Shown here: positions 45,125 to 57,429 of the stretch, piece by piece
Layout: each line of letters starts with the position of its first letter
Numbering within the stretch: the stretch's first letter is position 1
Origin: Ancylostoma caninum
Taxonomy: Eukaryota; Nematoda; Chromadorea; Rhabditida; Ancylostomatidae
DNA length: 64,000 nucleotides
Direction: 5' to 3'
NCBI GenBank assembly: GCA_037903475.1
Contig: JBAJFG010000384.1
Span: 3,831,827-3,895,826, forward strand
Made by a program: the position numbers and the translations under genes
Notes under the pieces: model-generated
Database searches by the model: none
Told to the model about the DNA's origin: nothing
Seen by the model: only the letters and a program-made list of their open reading frames with translations

Positions 45125-46487
45125 TTTCTCTGAGAAGTTCGCTAACGAGCTGAGATTTTCAGGAAAATTGTAAGTACTCCGGAGAAATACAAATACAACC
45201 TTCCTTTTTCTTGCATTTATTTTTCCAAAGAGAAGTTTTTATTCACTGGAATCAATATCTATGCATTGGTGTCCTTTGGAAATACTCACAGAATAGCGAC
45301 TTTAAGTCGGATATCGGAATAAATTCAAATTCTCTCAGCAGATTCGACCAGTTTCTGATGGAAAAGGCATTTCAGCGGATTCCTGACAAACAATCGCTTG
45401 GAACCATGCGTCTGCGCGTATTTGCGCTGTTCCAACTCACACTTTTCTTCTTTTTTTGAGGAAGTACTGCTTCTAATAATGTTGCAACTATTGGTCTTAC
45501 TTCTTATCAATTGGCACTACATATGCGTGTGTCTGTGCACGAGAAATAGCCATCAAAAACGGAAAGTGTAAACACCATCTTGTTCAGCGAATCGACTTAT
45601 GTACGAAAAGGTTGCAAACTTTTATTTTTACCTTAATTCATAGATGATGTTTCAATCCACTTCAGTCATGTTCAGACATGTTACTCAGACAATCGCGCAG
45701 CTCTATTCTCGTCAAAGGTGAGCTCTACAGCCATTATAATTCGGGGAAAGCTGCAAATTCAGCAGCACTTTGGAGGCAGTGCTGATTATGTGTGCTGGAA
45801 GTTTTCCTGTTTGAGCAGCACGGTTGCCACAACTCTGCTGCCATAGTATTGCAACCGTGCTGACCCACTAAGGCCCTCACCCTTCAATGGTCCAAAACCC
45901 GGACGTTTAAAAATTCTAGCCTTAGCTTCTTATTAAGTATAAACGCCGCTAGTACAACTATACCTTTGTATGGCTAAGTGATAGTTAGAAGCACACACAT
46001 GCAGAGAGAAGTAAACATTTATACTTTTCTTCAATCAGCATATGCGCATCAACGAGAACAAAAAACATCAGAAAAAATGTTCAACAACTTCGATCATCAC
46101 TGATACGGAAAAAAACTGGACACTCTTTAAACAAAGCACAACATTCTTCAAGAAAAATTGGTTCCTTTTAAAGCTCCTGCTCCTTGTTATTGTTGTTGTC
46201 TGTTTTGTCGTCCATGCAGACGACGAGGACGCTTCGGTAAAGGCGCAACAGACACAATTAAACGGATCCGACTGGTTTGGGGCGCAGTTTTCCGCCGACG
46301 ATTGTATACTGGCGAATCGGTCCTGAAACAAACAACTAGCATGTTGGAGTACAGGATGACATAGGAAAACCTACAGTGCCCATGAGATCGCGACGCATAT
46401 CTGGGGTCCCCAGCGCATGCGGCAGGGCTTCCTAAACTCGATCTGTCGGTCCCAGCTGGTACCAGAATCTAAATCAAGTGAAATCAA
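45125..46487. other. Intergenic; one weak ORF with a hydrophobic segment
   Basis: The plus ORF 46042-46326 (94 aa) has a strong hydrophobic stretch (FLLKLLLLVIVVVCFVV) followed by HADDEDA, which could be a late signal peptide or a single membrane anchor. No splice or family support is present. Near 45740-45870 there are short inverted words around GCAGCACGGTTGC / GCAACCGTGCTG (45817-45863). Confidence 0.3.
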
Positions 46488-47140
46488 GGCCCGTAGTAAA
46501 GTGTCCAGTGCGATCATCGCACATCACCTTCAGGGCGATGATCGCACTTCGCATTGGAGAGGAGTATGGTGATCATCGCCATGGTGAATCGGGCAGGCCG
46601 TACATGAAAAGTGATCAAATGTACCTGTTTCACGTATTCCCACATCAGTTCCGAGACTGTTTTAACGTGTGAGATAGTTATGAACCATTGCTACCAACAA
46701 ACTACATAGAAGGAGCAGGCCTTGTCAGAAGCACCAGAAGCACCTCTGTGCTTCTGATATGTCGTACACGTTGAGCTTGTTCTGTGCTGTGATACGAAAA
46801 TCAACATGGTTGAGTGCGTAGGCTCAGGTGCATTTTGTGCAATTCGCGCATCTGATCATACGTACCTTCACACCATCATCACACTCCGACTGAGATGCTC
46901 CGAGTACTTCACTCGACGTCTCTTCGCCCCGCACACTATCTAGTCGCCAAATGATGACGATCATCGCTCTCCAGGGCGATGAGATCAGCGCCCCGCACAC
47001 ACGTGCTCGCAGCACCGCCACGGTTGGTGATGACCTTCCATTCCTCGGTGTTGGAAGGTCGTCGCGCGTGCGATCATCGCCCCAAATCGACGAGTTGTGC
47101 AGGCAGCTGATCTCACCGCCATGACACTTTACTACGGGCC
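46488..47140. mobile_element. Non-autonomous TIR element with GCGATCATCGC arrays
   Basis: The 653-bp element has 18-nt perfect inverted ends GGCCCGTAGTAAAGTGTC. Inside each end are repeated palindromic words: GTGCGATCATCGCAC (46508-46522), GGGCGATGATCGCAC (46535), GTGATCATCGCC (46569), GACGATCATCGC (46957), GGGCGATGAGATCAGCGCC (46976) and GTGCGATCATCGCCCC (47068). No transposase is present. CAA borders both ends, so a 3-bp duplication is possible. The layout parallels the CCGCGG-array element but the sequence is unrelated. Confidence 0.75.
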
Positions 47141-47828
47141 CAAGTTTGATACCCTGGAGCGAGATAGAAATAAATAACGAAACGAAAAATGAGCGGATTG
47201 AAAAGTATTTCGAAATGCTTCGATAATTCTGCTCAGCGTAATAGAAAATTGCAGTAGTAAAATGTTCTCACTCACCCCTGAAGAAGTGCTGAGATTCGTG
47301 CAACACTTATGCATGTTCCGGAGTATCCAGACGACTGCGCCTGCTCGTTGACTTCGTGCCACGACTGACTGTAAAGGACGTGGGAGCCGAGGAGTAGTTT
47401 CGCATTCATCTGTCTGTGTACATATTGAAGGGTGCTTGCGTTTTTCTCGGGTCGATAGAATCCAGAGTGACGTTTTCATTTCCTGCAAATGATTGTGGTT
47501 GTTAACAGAGACAAAGCAATGTAGAACTATTGAGTAAATGCCTGTCATCGGTCAATACTTGAATGTCTATCATTAGTCTATATTTGTGAGTACCTCGAAT
47601 AGGTCCTCTTGCACTCCAGAACAATGACGGAATCCTCACCATGAAAATGTTTTCTGTCACGTAACGGCTTACGGACGTGCCGACTTCACTTGGCGAAAAG
47701 CAAGCGGGCGAGTGCTTGATGGAGTTGCCTGGGTTGGAGATGTTTCTTCCACTACGATACGGCGACTTCGGACGTTCTCATCAACTGCAAACAATGACAG
47801 TCTTGATCAGAATCTATTTGAGAGTACT

Positions 47829-50800
47829 CTCAGACAATGGAATGGGCTGACCGCGGCACCAAAATGTGCTCTGCGGGCTAACTGCGGTACCATGAGATGC
47901 GGAACGGGCTGACCGCGCACAGAAAGCTGGCTGACCGTGGTCCTTAGTCGAAAGTTTGGCTGACCGCGGTCCTTCGTCGAAAGTTTGGCTGTCCGCGGTA
48001 CTGTCCGCGGTCAATCAAATTCGGCCCGTAGGACCCGCACAATGTACGATGCAATCTTTGTAAACATAGTGACAGTGATAAATGGGATGTATATGGAATG
48101 ACAGTCTTTGTTTGACGATGTTGAAGAAATGAAGAACTATCTCGCACCTATTTTTTGCTGATATAGTGAAACCCCCACGGATCTCTCTCATACGAGGGAT
48201 CCCAGCCGGTTAGTCGCGAGGCTACATGGCGCGTGGCGGATAGGGGGCTAATCGCGGACCAAACGCGACCTTGTGCCTGCCCTGAGACGCGGGTGGATTC
48301 AGCGGATGGACTCCCTGTCTCTGCAGTGTCGGAACGATCTATACCTTCTGTCAGCGCGTGGGCATGTTCATGCATGCGTGCATGGGTGTGCTTGCGTGTC
48401 TGCAGATGTATCCTGCACATCTATCCGACCAAAAGCCCTGCATTCAAGTGACTGGGAGGTACAAGGGAGGCGGTTCGGAGTCGCCTCCAACAAATAAGCT
48501 CCATCGTCCACTCCCGGGAAGCCCGGCTAACTTCCCGGTGAAATCACACTCCAGCATCCCACGGGGGAATAGAGCCCAGCAAGCTATCTCCTGTGGGCTT
48601 AAAATTTTCCAAGCTCGACACAGCAATAATAGAGAGTGTTCCCCTGATCTCGGAAGAGTCACTGGTACGGCAGCGCCAGTGAGGACGAGGTCCGAGGGGT
48701 TATCTAGGCTGCCTAAAACCAGAAGGACTATGATGACGGTCTTTACCTTCAACGCAGGCACGCTTGCATCGGAGGCTTCCATCGAGGATTTGATGGTGGA
48801 GGCCAGGAAGATCAGGTACGACGTCATCGGACTGACCGAGACGAGGAGACACCGACCACTGAATGCCACCTTCGACACTGGGGAAGAACTGTTCTTTGGA
48901 ACCTGCGTAGAGGAGTTGGTGGAGTCGGTGTCCTCGTCAACACGAACTTGGTCATGAACATCGACTCATTCGAACAGCTAACAACCCGAATCGGACGTTT
49001 GCGGTTGAGAAGATGTGGATCAATACCAGCCTTGACAATCTTCGTCGCCTACGCTCCAACATCCAGCTACGACGAAGAGGATATCGAGGCCTTCTGTATG
49101 GATTTGGAGAAGTTCTACAGGGAAGACCACACATTCTACAAGATCATCTTTGGCGATTTCAACGCCAAGATTGGTCCTAGGAGAACGCCTGAGGAACTTC
49201 ACATCGGTACCCACGGCCTGCAGTGGAACGAACAGGGAGAGAGGCTGTCTGAATTCATCATGACGACGAAGACCATCCATGGTAACTCACAATTTCAGAA
49301 GCCAACCTCCCTACGCTGGACGTGGGAGTCACCCGGTGGAGAGTACCATAATGAAATTGACCACATCATCGTCAATCGAAGTTTCTGCCTGACCGACGTC
49401 GGTGTTGTACCAAAGTTCTACACCGGATCCGACCATCGCCTCCTTCGTGCAAGATTCTTCTTCTCAAGCAAAGGAGAGAAAGCCGTGAAGTTTAAGAGAA
49501 GGAGTCCCAAACCCGTCATCAATTGGGATCTTTTCACTTCGCTAGCCGGCTTTTGCGAAGATGCGGTTGTCGACAACATCGACGAAGAGTACGATCGGCT
49601 TGTTAAGCATCTTCGCTACAGCAAAGAGCGCCGAGGGTTCAAGAGCCACCAAGAGACGACTGTCTTACGAGACCTCCGAGCTTACACGCCAGCGTGGAGG
49701 CGCAAGAGCCGCAGGCAGCAACCAGCTAACGTCGGAGCTCGCAAAACGGTGCAGAGGAGCGATAAAAGAAGACCTCAAGGAGAGACGTGCAGCCGTATTG
49801 GCCGAAGCCGCAGAGGCAGGGAGAAGCATTCGCTGCACCCGCCGAAACTTCACCAATCGCAAGACCAAGATGTCCGCCCTCCGGCGCCCAGACGGAACAA
49901 TTTCTCCATCAAGACGGGTAATGGAGAAGGTCATCTACGACTTCTACTCGGATCTCTTCGATAGTCACGTCCACTTTTCTCAATGTCATCCTAGGGAGGA
50001 CGGGTATGTTGTCCCATCGGTTCTCCCTTCCGAAATCCTACATGCCATCAAGTCGGTGAGAAATCGTACGGCACCGGGCCCCGACAGGATTCCCCGACAG
50101 GAACATCTGAAGAACCCACCGCCAATTCTCTTTTCCACCTTGGCTAGGCTTCTCACGCGGTACCTGTCGGAATGCAAGGTACCTAACCAATGGAAGACCA
50201 GCAGGACCGTGTTGCTGTACAAGAAGAAAGAAAGAATATTGGCAATTATCGCCCTATCTGCCTACTGTCCGTCGTCTACAAGCTTTTCACGCGAGTGATC
50301 CTCAATAGGATCGAAAGGACACTAGACGAGGGACAGCCGTGCGAGCAGCAGGGTTTCGAAAAGGATTCAGTACGATCGACCACATACACACCGTCACTAG
50401 ACTCATCGAAGTATCGCGAGAGTATAAGATGCCCCTCTGCCTCACGTTCCTCGATTTGAAGAAAACCTTCGACTCTGTTGAGACGGAAGCGGTATTGGAA
50501 GCCCTGGACAACCATGGCATACCTACCCAATACATCAAGGTATTTCGTGATCTCTACAGCAACTTCACGACCAGGATTTCTCCATCCTACAACGACATCC
50601 CCATCGACGTCAAGAGAGGGGTTCGGCAAGGCGATACCGTGTTGCCAAAACTATTCAACGCCACTCTCGAAGACGTCATGCGGAAACTGGAATGGGATAG
50701 CATGGGAGTGCAAGTTGATGGCAGGCGACTTAGTCATCTTCGCTTCGCAGACGACATCGTTCTTATAACACCAACCATCAGCGAAGCGGAACAGATGCTG

Positions 50801-52026
50801 GCCGACTTCGAGGGCGCCTGTGGAAAGATTGGTCTCCAGCTGAATCTGACGAAGACGATGTTCATGAAGAACGGATGGGTCCCGGATGCCCCATTCTCGC
50901 TCAACGGAACGACCATATCCGAATGCTCCAGCTACGTATAGTCAACATGATGAACGACCTCGCTCCAGAGCTGGGCAGGAGGAAACGAGCGGCTTGGGGA
51001 GCTTTCGAGAGCATCGAGGACGTAGTGAAGAAGACGAAGAACACCAGGCTTCGTGCCCACCTCTTCAACACAACCGTTCTCCCTGCTTTGACCTACGCCT
51101 CAGAAACCTGGGCGTTGCGCAAGCAGGATGAGAATGCGGTCAGCGTCATCGAACGCTCCATCGAGAGGGTGATGCTAGGAATAACCCGCCTCACGCAAGT
51201 GAGGGCTGGAGTACGGAGCTCCACCCTTCGTCAGAAATCGAAGATCAGGGACGCTGCCGCTTACGCCAAGTTGAGTAAGGTTAGGTGGGCCGGACACGTG
51301 ATGCGTTTTAACGACAACCGTTGGACAAGAGCCGTCAGCGACTGGACTCCACGGGACGTTAAGCGCACGACAGGAAGACCACCGACCCGATGGTCAGACT
51401 TCTTCACGAAGTCCTTCAAGGATAGATACGATGCTCTCCGTGTCCCTCGAACGGACAGAATCCACTGGACAACTCTGGCTCGCGAGAGGGACAAATGGAA
51501 GGATTGCTGGCGCCCGCTCGGTATACCCGAAGATCAACGGGAGTCGAGGTGATCAAAGTGATAGTGAAACCCATCCAATTTGCGGGAAGTGGGTGCCACT
51601 CCTTAGATACTTTTGGAGTGAAGCTCTCATTAAGAGAGCTTAGCTACTAATATTATGGACTTTGTAAACGGCTACAAGAGAAAAAAAACTCATAAGCACG
51701 TAATCTGAAGAATACGAATGAATCCTGGAGATGTTGACGTTTCTATTTTTCAAAACTGTTTGTAGTGCGCAGTTCCTAAAGATAAAAGGGCAGGTTTTTA
51801 TCTGATATTAAATTTGATCTATAAGATGTCATCCACACATCATCAGTAGCTATTACTGCCGTTATCAGCAGGCCGCAACATCATTTCGACGGGCTGACTG
51901 CGGATCTTTCGCGAGCTGGCCGCGCATCGATATCTGCCCGACCGTGCTTAATTATTTGGCTGACTGCGGAGTTGGCTACGGTCCGCCAAATATTGGTACC
52001 GCGGTCAGCCCGCTCCATTGTCTGAG
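47829..52026. mobile_element. CCGCGGTCAGCC-array TIR transposon, copy 2, interrupted by an RTE LINE
   Basis: The ends CTCAGACAATGGAATGGGCT and (reverse-complemented right) CTCAGACAATGGAGCGGGCT match the 33680-34497 copy. It lies in opposite orientation: 47829-48174 mirrors 34497 to about 34170, and 51573-52026 mirrors about 34170 to 33680. Removing the LINE and one 12-bp duplication leaves about 800 bp, matching the 818 bp of the intact copy. The 12-mer arrays have diverged (CTGACTGCGG, CTGACCGTGG variants), so this copy looks older. Confidence 0.85.
48175..51560 (+). mobile_element. RTE-clade non-LTR retrotransposon, full length but frameshifted
   Basis: It is flanked by the 12-bp duplication ATAGTGAAACCC (48163-48174, 51561-51572). 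Coding starts near 48730 with an apurinic endonuclease: DVIGLTETR, FGDFNAKIG and SDHRLL (about 49430) show catalytic Glu, Asp/Asn and His. The RT follows: TAPGPDRIP, LDLKKTFDSV, KRGVRQGDTVLPKLF and FADDIVLI (about 50744-50767, catalytic DD). The C-terminal region includes LTYASETWAL and VRWAGHVMRF and ends at TGA 51550-51552, only 8 nt before the duplication. Such a short 3' end is typical of RTE. The frame changes near 48920, 49650, 50230, 50340 and 50935, so it is inactive. About 550 bp of GC-rich 5' UTR precede the ORF. Confidence 0.9.
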
Positions 52027-53914
52027 CTCTCAATATCTACCATTAGAGATCTGTGAAGTCGAGATCTTCTTCGAGACTAGCCGGCGCAGACGTATTAGCT
52101 ATAAAATTTTCTATGTATCTCAGCTTTCGATACTAGCAAATTCAATGAGCACCGTGATAGGTTATGTAATGAGAACTGCACTTATTTTCAGAGCTAGATT
52201 CCAGTGGCAGATTGTTTGGAGTGTAATCGGAATCCTCGTAGCATTTTGATATATTGCTAGAGTTGCACGCATCAGGCACAGTTCGACGAAATGGTCTAAG
52301 AAAGCGAGCAGGCCTAACTATTTTTACTTTTTATTCAGCGATAACTAGATATGAGTATAGAGACAATGAGAGGGACAGAGAGGAGGAGGGAGAGAAGAGC
52401 AAAAGGAGTAACATAAAGAGCAATCATAGAGAAAAAAAGAGTGCAAGATGTCAAAAATGAAATTTGCTGCAGAATTTGCAAACGCCGCGCGACCCACTCG
52501 ATTTTCGAAATAAGCGCTGTCGATCAATAGCAGCGCACATCCTAGAGACCGCTCAGGGCAGCACTTTAGCAACTCTATTCAGGCAAGTTGGCAACTAGAT
52601 GCAAGCAGAAGCACACCTGACGCACGCTTGAGAGGGAGAATTTAAGGGGCGAACAAGCCCTACCCTCCGAGGATAGAGCTCCTCGAATGTCTGAGTAATG
52701 GCCGGCTGTTGTTCCACCACACTCGGAATGAATGAGATAGGCCTTTGATTACAGGACCTTATAAAAGGAAAGAGACGGGAAAATCCATGCCTTATTTGTA
52801 GGTGTGAACTCAGGGCAGGCCTCTCACTTGCCATATTGGGGGCCAAGGCTCATTAGTGGGCCGCCTGCGAGGATTTCTGGCATAGGAAGATGGGGACCCA
52901 CGCCATGGCCGACGGAGGAAGTTGACGGGGGGAAGGGGTGAAAAAATGGGGTCTTCGCCACTTTAGGATGCGGATGAAAAACAAAAACAAATATTAACTA
53001 AAATATTGAATGATCAATGATAAATATCGAAAATTGACAATACCTATAAACACTAAAAAATCTATTTTACGAAACAGTTTCCAAAAATTCTTCTGTTGAG
53101 GAGAGGGAATGGCGTTCCCCTACGTCCGCTGCCACTGACATCTACCTGTCCAAAAGCTTAGCATTTTCTAGACAGTTGTTTCATAAAGGTTTTCATTCAA
53201 TCAATTTTGATGCCCATTCTAGTATGATAAAAGGAAATCTTATATGACTCTAATACAGCGGCTCGCGCTTAGAGTGGTGAAAGGGCAATCTATAATAGGT
53301 GCGTGAATGAGTCGCTCGTCAGGTGAATGCCTTCCTTCGTGGATTATTTCCCTTGAGGACAACTAACGCAGCATGGAAAGAGCCGTCGCAAGAATAGGAA
53401 GTCAATCCTAAATACTGCAGTTTGGGTACAAATTGAGAGAACGCTGCTTAAAAAAAATTAAACGTTAACGTACACTCTCATCGAATCTAGAGCAGCAAGC
53501 CAGTTAGAGTGAGTAGCCCACACTAGTGGATTTAAATAAACGAAACTTCTGAGAAAAAGAACCGAGAATTTCAGCGGTTCAGTCGCGTCGCCACGTCTAG
53601 ACGTAGCGACGCGACAGCATATGAAAGAGGAAAATCGCTAACGACTCACAAAATAAAGTATGCCCAGGTCGCGACTGATCAGCGATTTGGTCGCCACGCG
53701 ATTCATCGTGAGATTTTGTCAAAATCGACCGCTCGACCATGTGTTGCTTTTGAAAATCAATGCGCGTGGAATGACCATGGCAGCTTTTGTGATGTTTGCA
53801 AGTTGAATCGCGTGGCGACCAAATCGCCGTCGCTACAAGTATGCCCAGCCCCTTGTGGATATCAAAATGGATAGCCGAATGGATAAAGTGGCGGGGCTCT
53901 TCGATTTCAAACTG
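52027..53914. other. Intergenic, no gene; hAT-like end near 53145
   Basis: The stretch 52850-53145 has a G-rich block followed by AT-rich sequence and ends with GTCCGCTGCCACTG, the inverted counterpart of the hAT-like terminus at 13298. Near 53575-53830 short mirrored words occur (GTCGCGTCGCCACGTC and GCGTGGCGACCAAATCGCC). No coding region is recognised. Confidence 0.4.
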
Positions 53915-54150
53915 TGAGTTTACCTGCAACACACAAGATTGTTCAAAAACAAATGGGATATATCAGGTGAAATGTTTAGAGCGTAATGCTTTGTTTATTG
54001 GTGAAATCGGACGGGTATTGAGCGTGCGTATAAAGAACATCTAGCTAGAAAAAGACGTGGCAGCTTGGCTTCGGCTCTGGAAAGCATAAACAGGACGATC
54101 ACAGCGCTCAAGATATCAAGTTGATGTTCATAATTATTTCTTACGAGCCT
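53915..54150 (+). mobile_element. Penelope-like element remnant, GIY-YIG endonuclease (plus strand)
   Basis: The plus frame reads CSKTNGIYQVKCLERNALFI, then GEIGRVLSVRIK, a GIY-YIG core. A one-base loss near 54037 shifts the frame; the following frame continues with HLARKRRGSLASALESINRT. Text from 54030 to 54150 recurs in inverted orientation at 55925-56055, so it shares a family with the minus-strand Penelope copy there. Confidence 0.7.
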
Positions 54151-55092
54151 GAAATTTTGGCAAGAAAGCTACCACAAGCATTTTGGATTTCTTTTAGGAA
54201 TCCGAGAATGAACAACCGAGACGAGTGCTTGTCGATTGCGAATGAGTTCCTACCCTATATGCCTGTCTGTGAGCTGTAGATCACTATCTAGCTCCCAACC
54301 ACCATCTATGGGTCATGATGACATTTATTTGACAGTCACCAAAGAGTGGAGACAAATACAGCTACGTTGGTGGACGTTTTGCTTCTCCTTTCGGTGATCA
54401 GATGACCTTGAGAAAATGCCAGTGGGTTAGCTGCGGAAGGATAAAATGTTTGGAGGGCCAGAACACGAATTGAGCGTTGAAGCACTTTCAGGCTTCTGAA
54501 GAAAACGTTGCCGTCGAAATGTAAGGCCGTTAGTAGTAAAGCCCACTTATCAACCTGGTTGGCGCAAAACTAGAAATATATTTCGCCAAATATGCTCCGG
54601 TTAAAAGATTAGAGTGCATGGGCATTAATTCGAGTGAATAAGGTTTTTTCTTTGAAAAATTATTTAACCAAAAGTGAGGTGTCTAGTGGTTACCCATTTG
54701 TGTGCTTCGGCTTCTAATTTCTACCGAAAGTTGTGAACAAAAAAATGGTTACCATCTTTTTGGCACGTTACTGTACGTGTGAAATAATTATACAAAAGTT
54801 GCACCGTCGTTGACACATCAGCATTCCCAAGACATGAAGATAAAGTATGCGCTGCTGATCAATTTGGATAAGGTGTGGTATGAAATGAATGGATATTTTC
54901 GTTTACAGTCAACCTCTTCTCTGATAACTGTACAGTACAAACGCAGCCGGAACGGAGTAGTGATTCGAGTAGAGACCCTAGCAGCAACTGTTCCCAGTTG
55001 CTGCCATCCTCCCATCAATTGCTGCTATAGAGATGAAAGCTTGAAAAGAAATCCAAAATACCTCTGGTAGCTTACCTGCCGAAATTTCAGGC
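54151..55092. other. Intergenic, no gene recognised
   Basis: AT-rich sequence without recognisable domains; ORFs are below 90 codons. It lies between a plus-strand Penelope endonuclease end and the Helitron. Confidence 0.4.
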
Positions 55093-55924
55093 TCTTCCGT
55101 ATATATAAAGTGGAATGTCTGTGTGTGTATGTATGCTCCTTATAGAAATTGCGGAGACTCAACAATCAGTACCAAACTTTGCATACTCACCACACGTGGG
55201 CCGGTGGAGGTTTTAGGCTACCTTGCACCTGGGATCATCGATTGATTTATCGATCATATAGATTTGATTGATTTATCGCTATTTTTGAACGAGGCTCGAC
55301 GAAAGCATGTCTACTGGGGTTTTTCGATACATGGATATGCCGAACATGGATATGATAACGGTTTTGCTCAAAAATATCGATTTATCGATTTTATTGATTT
55401 TTGCTATATTTGCCCATGGGGTGGTAGGGACATGTTTATTGGAGTTCTCCAAAACGCTGAACACGAATTTGATAACCGTTTTGCACAAAAATATCGATTT
55501 ATCGATTTCACTAATTTTCAGCTGTATTTGCCCATTTGGCGGTAGGAGCATGTCTACTTAAGTTCTTCAATACGCTGAACACGGAGATGATGACCGATTT
55601 GCACAAAAATATCTATTTATCGACTCTACTGATTTTTTGTTTTTCTATGGGGCGGTGAAGACATGTCTACTAGGGCTCCTCAATGCGCTGAGTATGAATA
55701 TGACGATTATTTTGCACGAACACATCGATTCGGTGTCATCGAAATAACTTTGTTGACTTTGCGCTCACGGGTCGGTGGGTAAAGGACACTTGAGATTTGC
55801 TAATGTGCTGATCACCAGAATTATGGGCATTTTGATGAATTTATCGGCAATAGCAGTTATCCTCAGCAATGTGAAGTAGCCGGGATAGCAAAACACCCGA
55901 GCGAAGCCGGGTATGCCGTCTAGT
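55093..55924 (+). mobile_element. Non-autonomous Helitron
   Basis: The 5' end TCTTCCGTATATATAAAG and following TGGAATGTCTGTGTGTG are typical of animal Helitron starts (TC terminus). The 3' end has a hairpin, ACCCG-AGCGAAGC-CGGGT (55894-55911), then ATGCCGTCTAG followed by T, matching the hairpin plus CTRR-T rule. The base before the 5' TC is C rather than the usual A. No Rep/helicase is present. The interior carries a tandem array (55300-55720), a common cargo in non-autonomous Helitrons. Confidence 0.7.
55230..55760. repeat. Tandem repeat, about 115-123-bp unit, four or more copies
   Basis: Units share CATGTctACT..GTTcTTCAAtACGCTGAACACG, a GATgAtaACCGaTTTTGCaCAAAAAtATCGATTTATCGA block and GGCGGTag. 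CATGT anchors fall near 55304, 55429, 55548 and 55661. The repeated CGATTTATCGATTTTATTGA words make it locally palindromic. It sits wholly inside the Helitron. Confidence 0.75.
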
Positions 55925-57295
55925 AAGAAATAATTGTGAACATTAGTAAGAAATAATTGTCAAGTTGATATCTTGAGCACTGTGATCGTCCTGTTCATGT
56001 TTTCCAGAGCCGAGGCCAAGCTGTTACGTCTTTTACTAGCTAGATCCTCATACGCATATTAATTCTTTGAACATCTGCACAGAACGAAATTCGATCAAAA
56101 TTGCGTCATGGAGTCATTTCAAATGACAATATTGTACACAAATGTGCAGAATAACACAGCGCTACAAGCAGTTTCGGAGATAGTGAAAATGCATGCTTCG
56201 ACTACTGAGATGTATCAATGTAGCGAGCGCAACTGCACTACTCAGTTGCGCTCGCTACATTGATACAATATGCGAATTCTTCATACGCACGCTCAATACC
56301 CATCCGATTTCACCAATAAACAAAGCGTTACGCTCTAAACATTTCCCTTGGTATATTACATTTGTTTCTGGACAATCCTGTGTGCTAACAACGCACTCTT
56401 TAATAATACCATGTCCATCGTAAAGTCTATTCAGTATTCTGTAGTTTTGCTCGCACGAGATATTTCCGTATAGGTCATTCAGAAAGGAGTCGGCAATGGT
56501 GTATTCACGGACTGGAGATATAAGAGCTGGTTGCACACAACCAAGCATGCTTGATACTGATTGAAAATGGCCGCGTATCAGACCATTGCTCGCGTGTGAA
56601 ATATCCGAATTCAAAAGTCATTGAGCTACTGTTGTGTCTTCGTAGTCGTTGAGCTGCTGTTGCTCACGATGCTAATCGGAGCGACTCTTTGAACTCACTT
56701 TCACTAATGCATACTTGTCCAGCAGTCCTGGACATGTTACGGCGCGTTTCATGGCTGTCGGATGTGTGGAGGTCGCATGCAAAATGATGTTTCTGGAGCT
56801 AGTCTTGCGATACCATTTTATCCTTGTGAAGCCGCTAGATTTGTTGGCGTGTTTAAGTAGGCCAACCAACCGCCTTTTGGGCTTTCTAGTGTCAACCTGA
56901 TGTAATGTGACTTGAGGATATCAAAACACTCGTCCATTTCGCACTCGTCAATATAGCTGCACCACTATAAGGATACGCGTACTATGGTGGGCTCCTCTAT
57001 TTTGCTCATGAAGCAAACCGCAAGGTGCAGATCTATAGCAAGCCCTAGTGTCTTAATAAAGTAATGTCCAGGCACTTGAAAACGTTATAATTTAGGTACT
57101 CCTTGAGTAGTGCAGTTGCGCTCGCTACATTGATACATCTCAGTAGTCGAAGCATGCATTTTCACTGTCTCCGAAACTGCTTGTAGCGCTGTGTTATTCT
57201 GCACATTTGTGTACAATATTGTCATTTGAAATGACTCCATGACGCAATTTTGATCGAATTTCGTTCTGTGCAGATGTTCAAAGAATTAATATGTT
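55925..57295 (-). mobile_element. Penelope-like element remnant with internal inverted duplication
   Basis: On the minus strand, RT motif-A text (TILYTNVQNNTALQAVSEIV in the frame covering 57290-57115) is followed after a gap by C-terminal RT and GIY-YIG text (56614-56255: CLERNALFIGEIGWVLSVRM) and finally the endonuclease tail (56055-55925). Inserted between the last two is 56056-56236, a nearly identical inverted copy of 57111-57293. A small fold-back (AGTTGCGCTCGCTACATTGAT, mirrored at 56215-56266) marks the junction. Frames are broken throughout. Confidence 0.7.
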
Positions 57296-57429
57296 TGCCA
57301 AGTGTGAATGCACCTTTTATAACAGCTGGCTTCGCCGAAAACTAGGTACAGTCGGTTGGACCTACTGCACAATTTATCATAGCTCCCTAAGATAAGCGAG
57401 ATCTTGAAGGTATTTGCAGATGTAGATAC

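Noticed and set aside
47132..47548. Minus-strand ORF of 138 codons with TTTGCAG acceptor and GTGAGTGAG donor inside
   Set aside because: A single isolated exon-like stretch (about 47274-47483), with no neighbours in phase and no domain; its 3' part runs into a transposon end.
48444..48878. Minus-strand ORF of 144 codons
   Set aside because: It is antisense to the 5' region and endonuclease of the RTE element.
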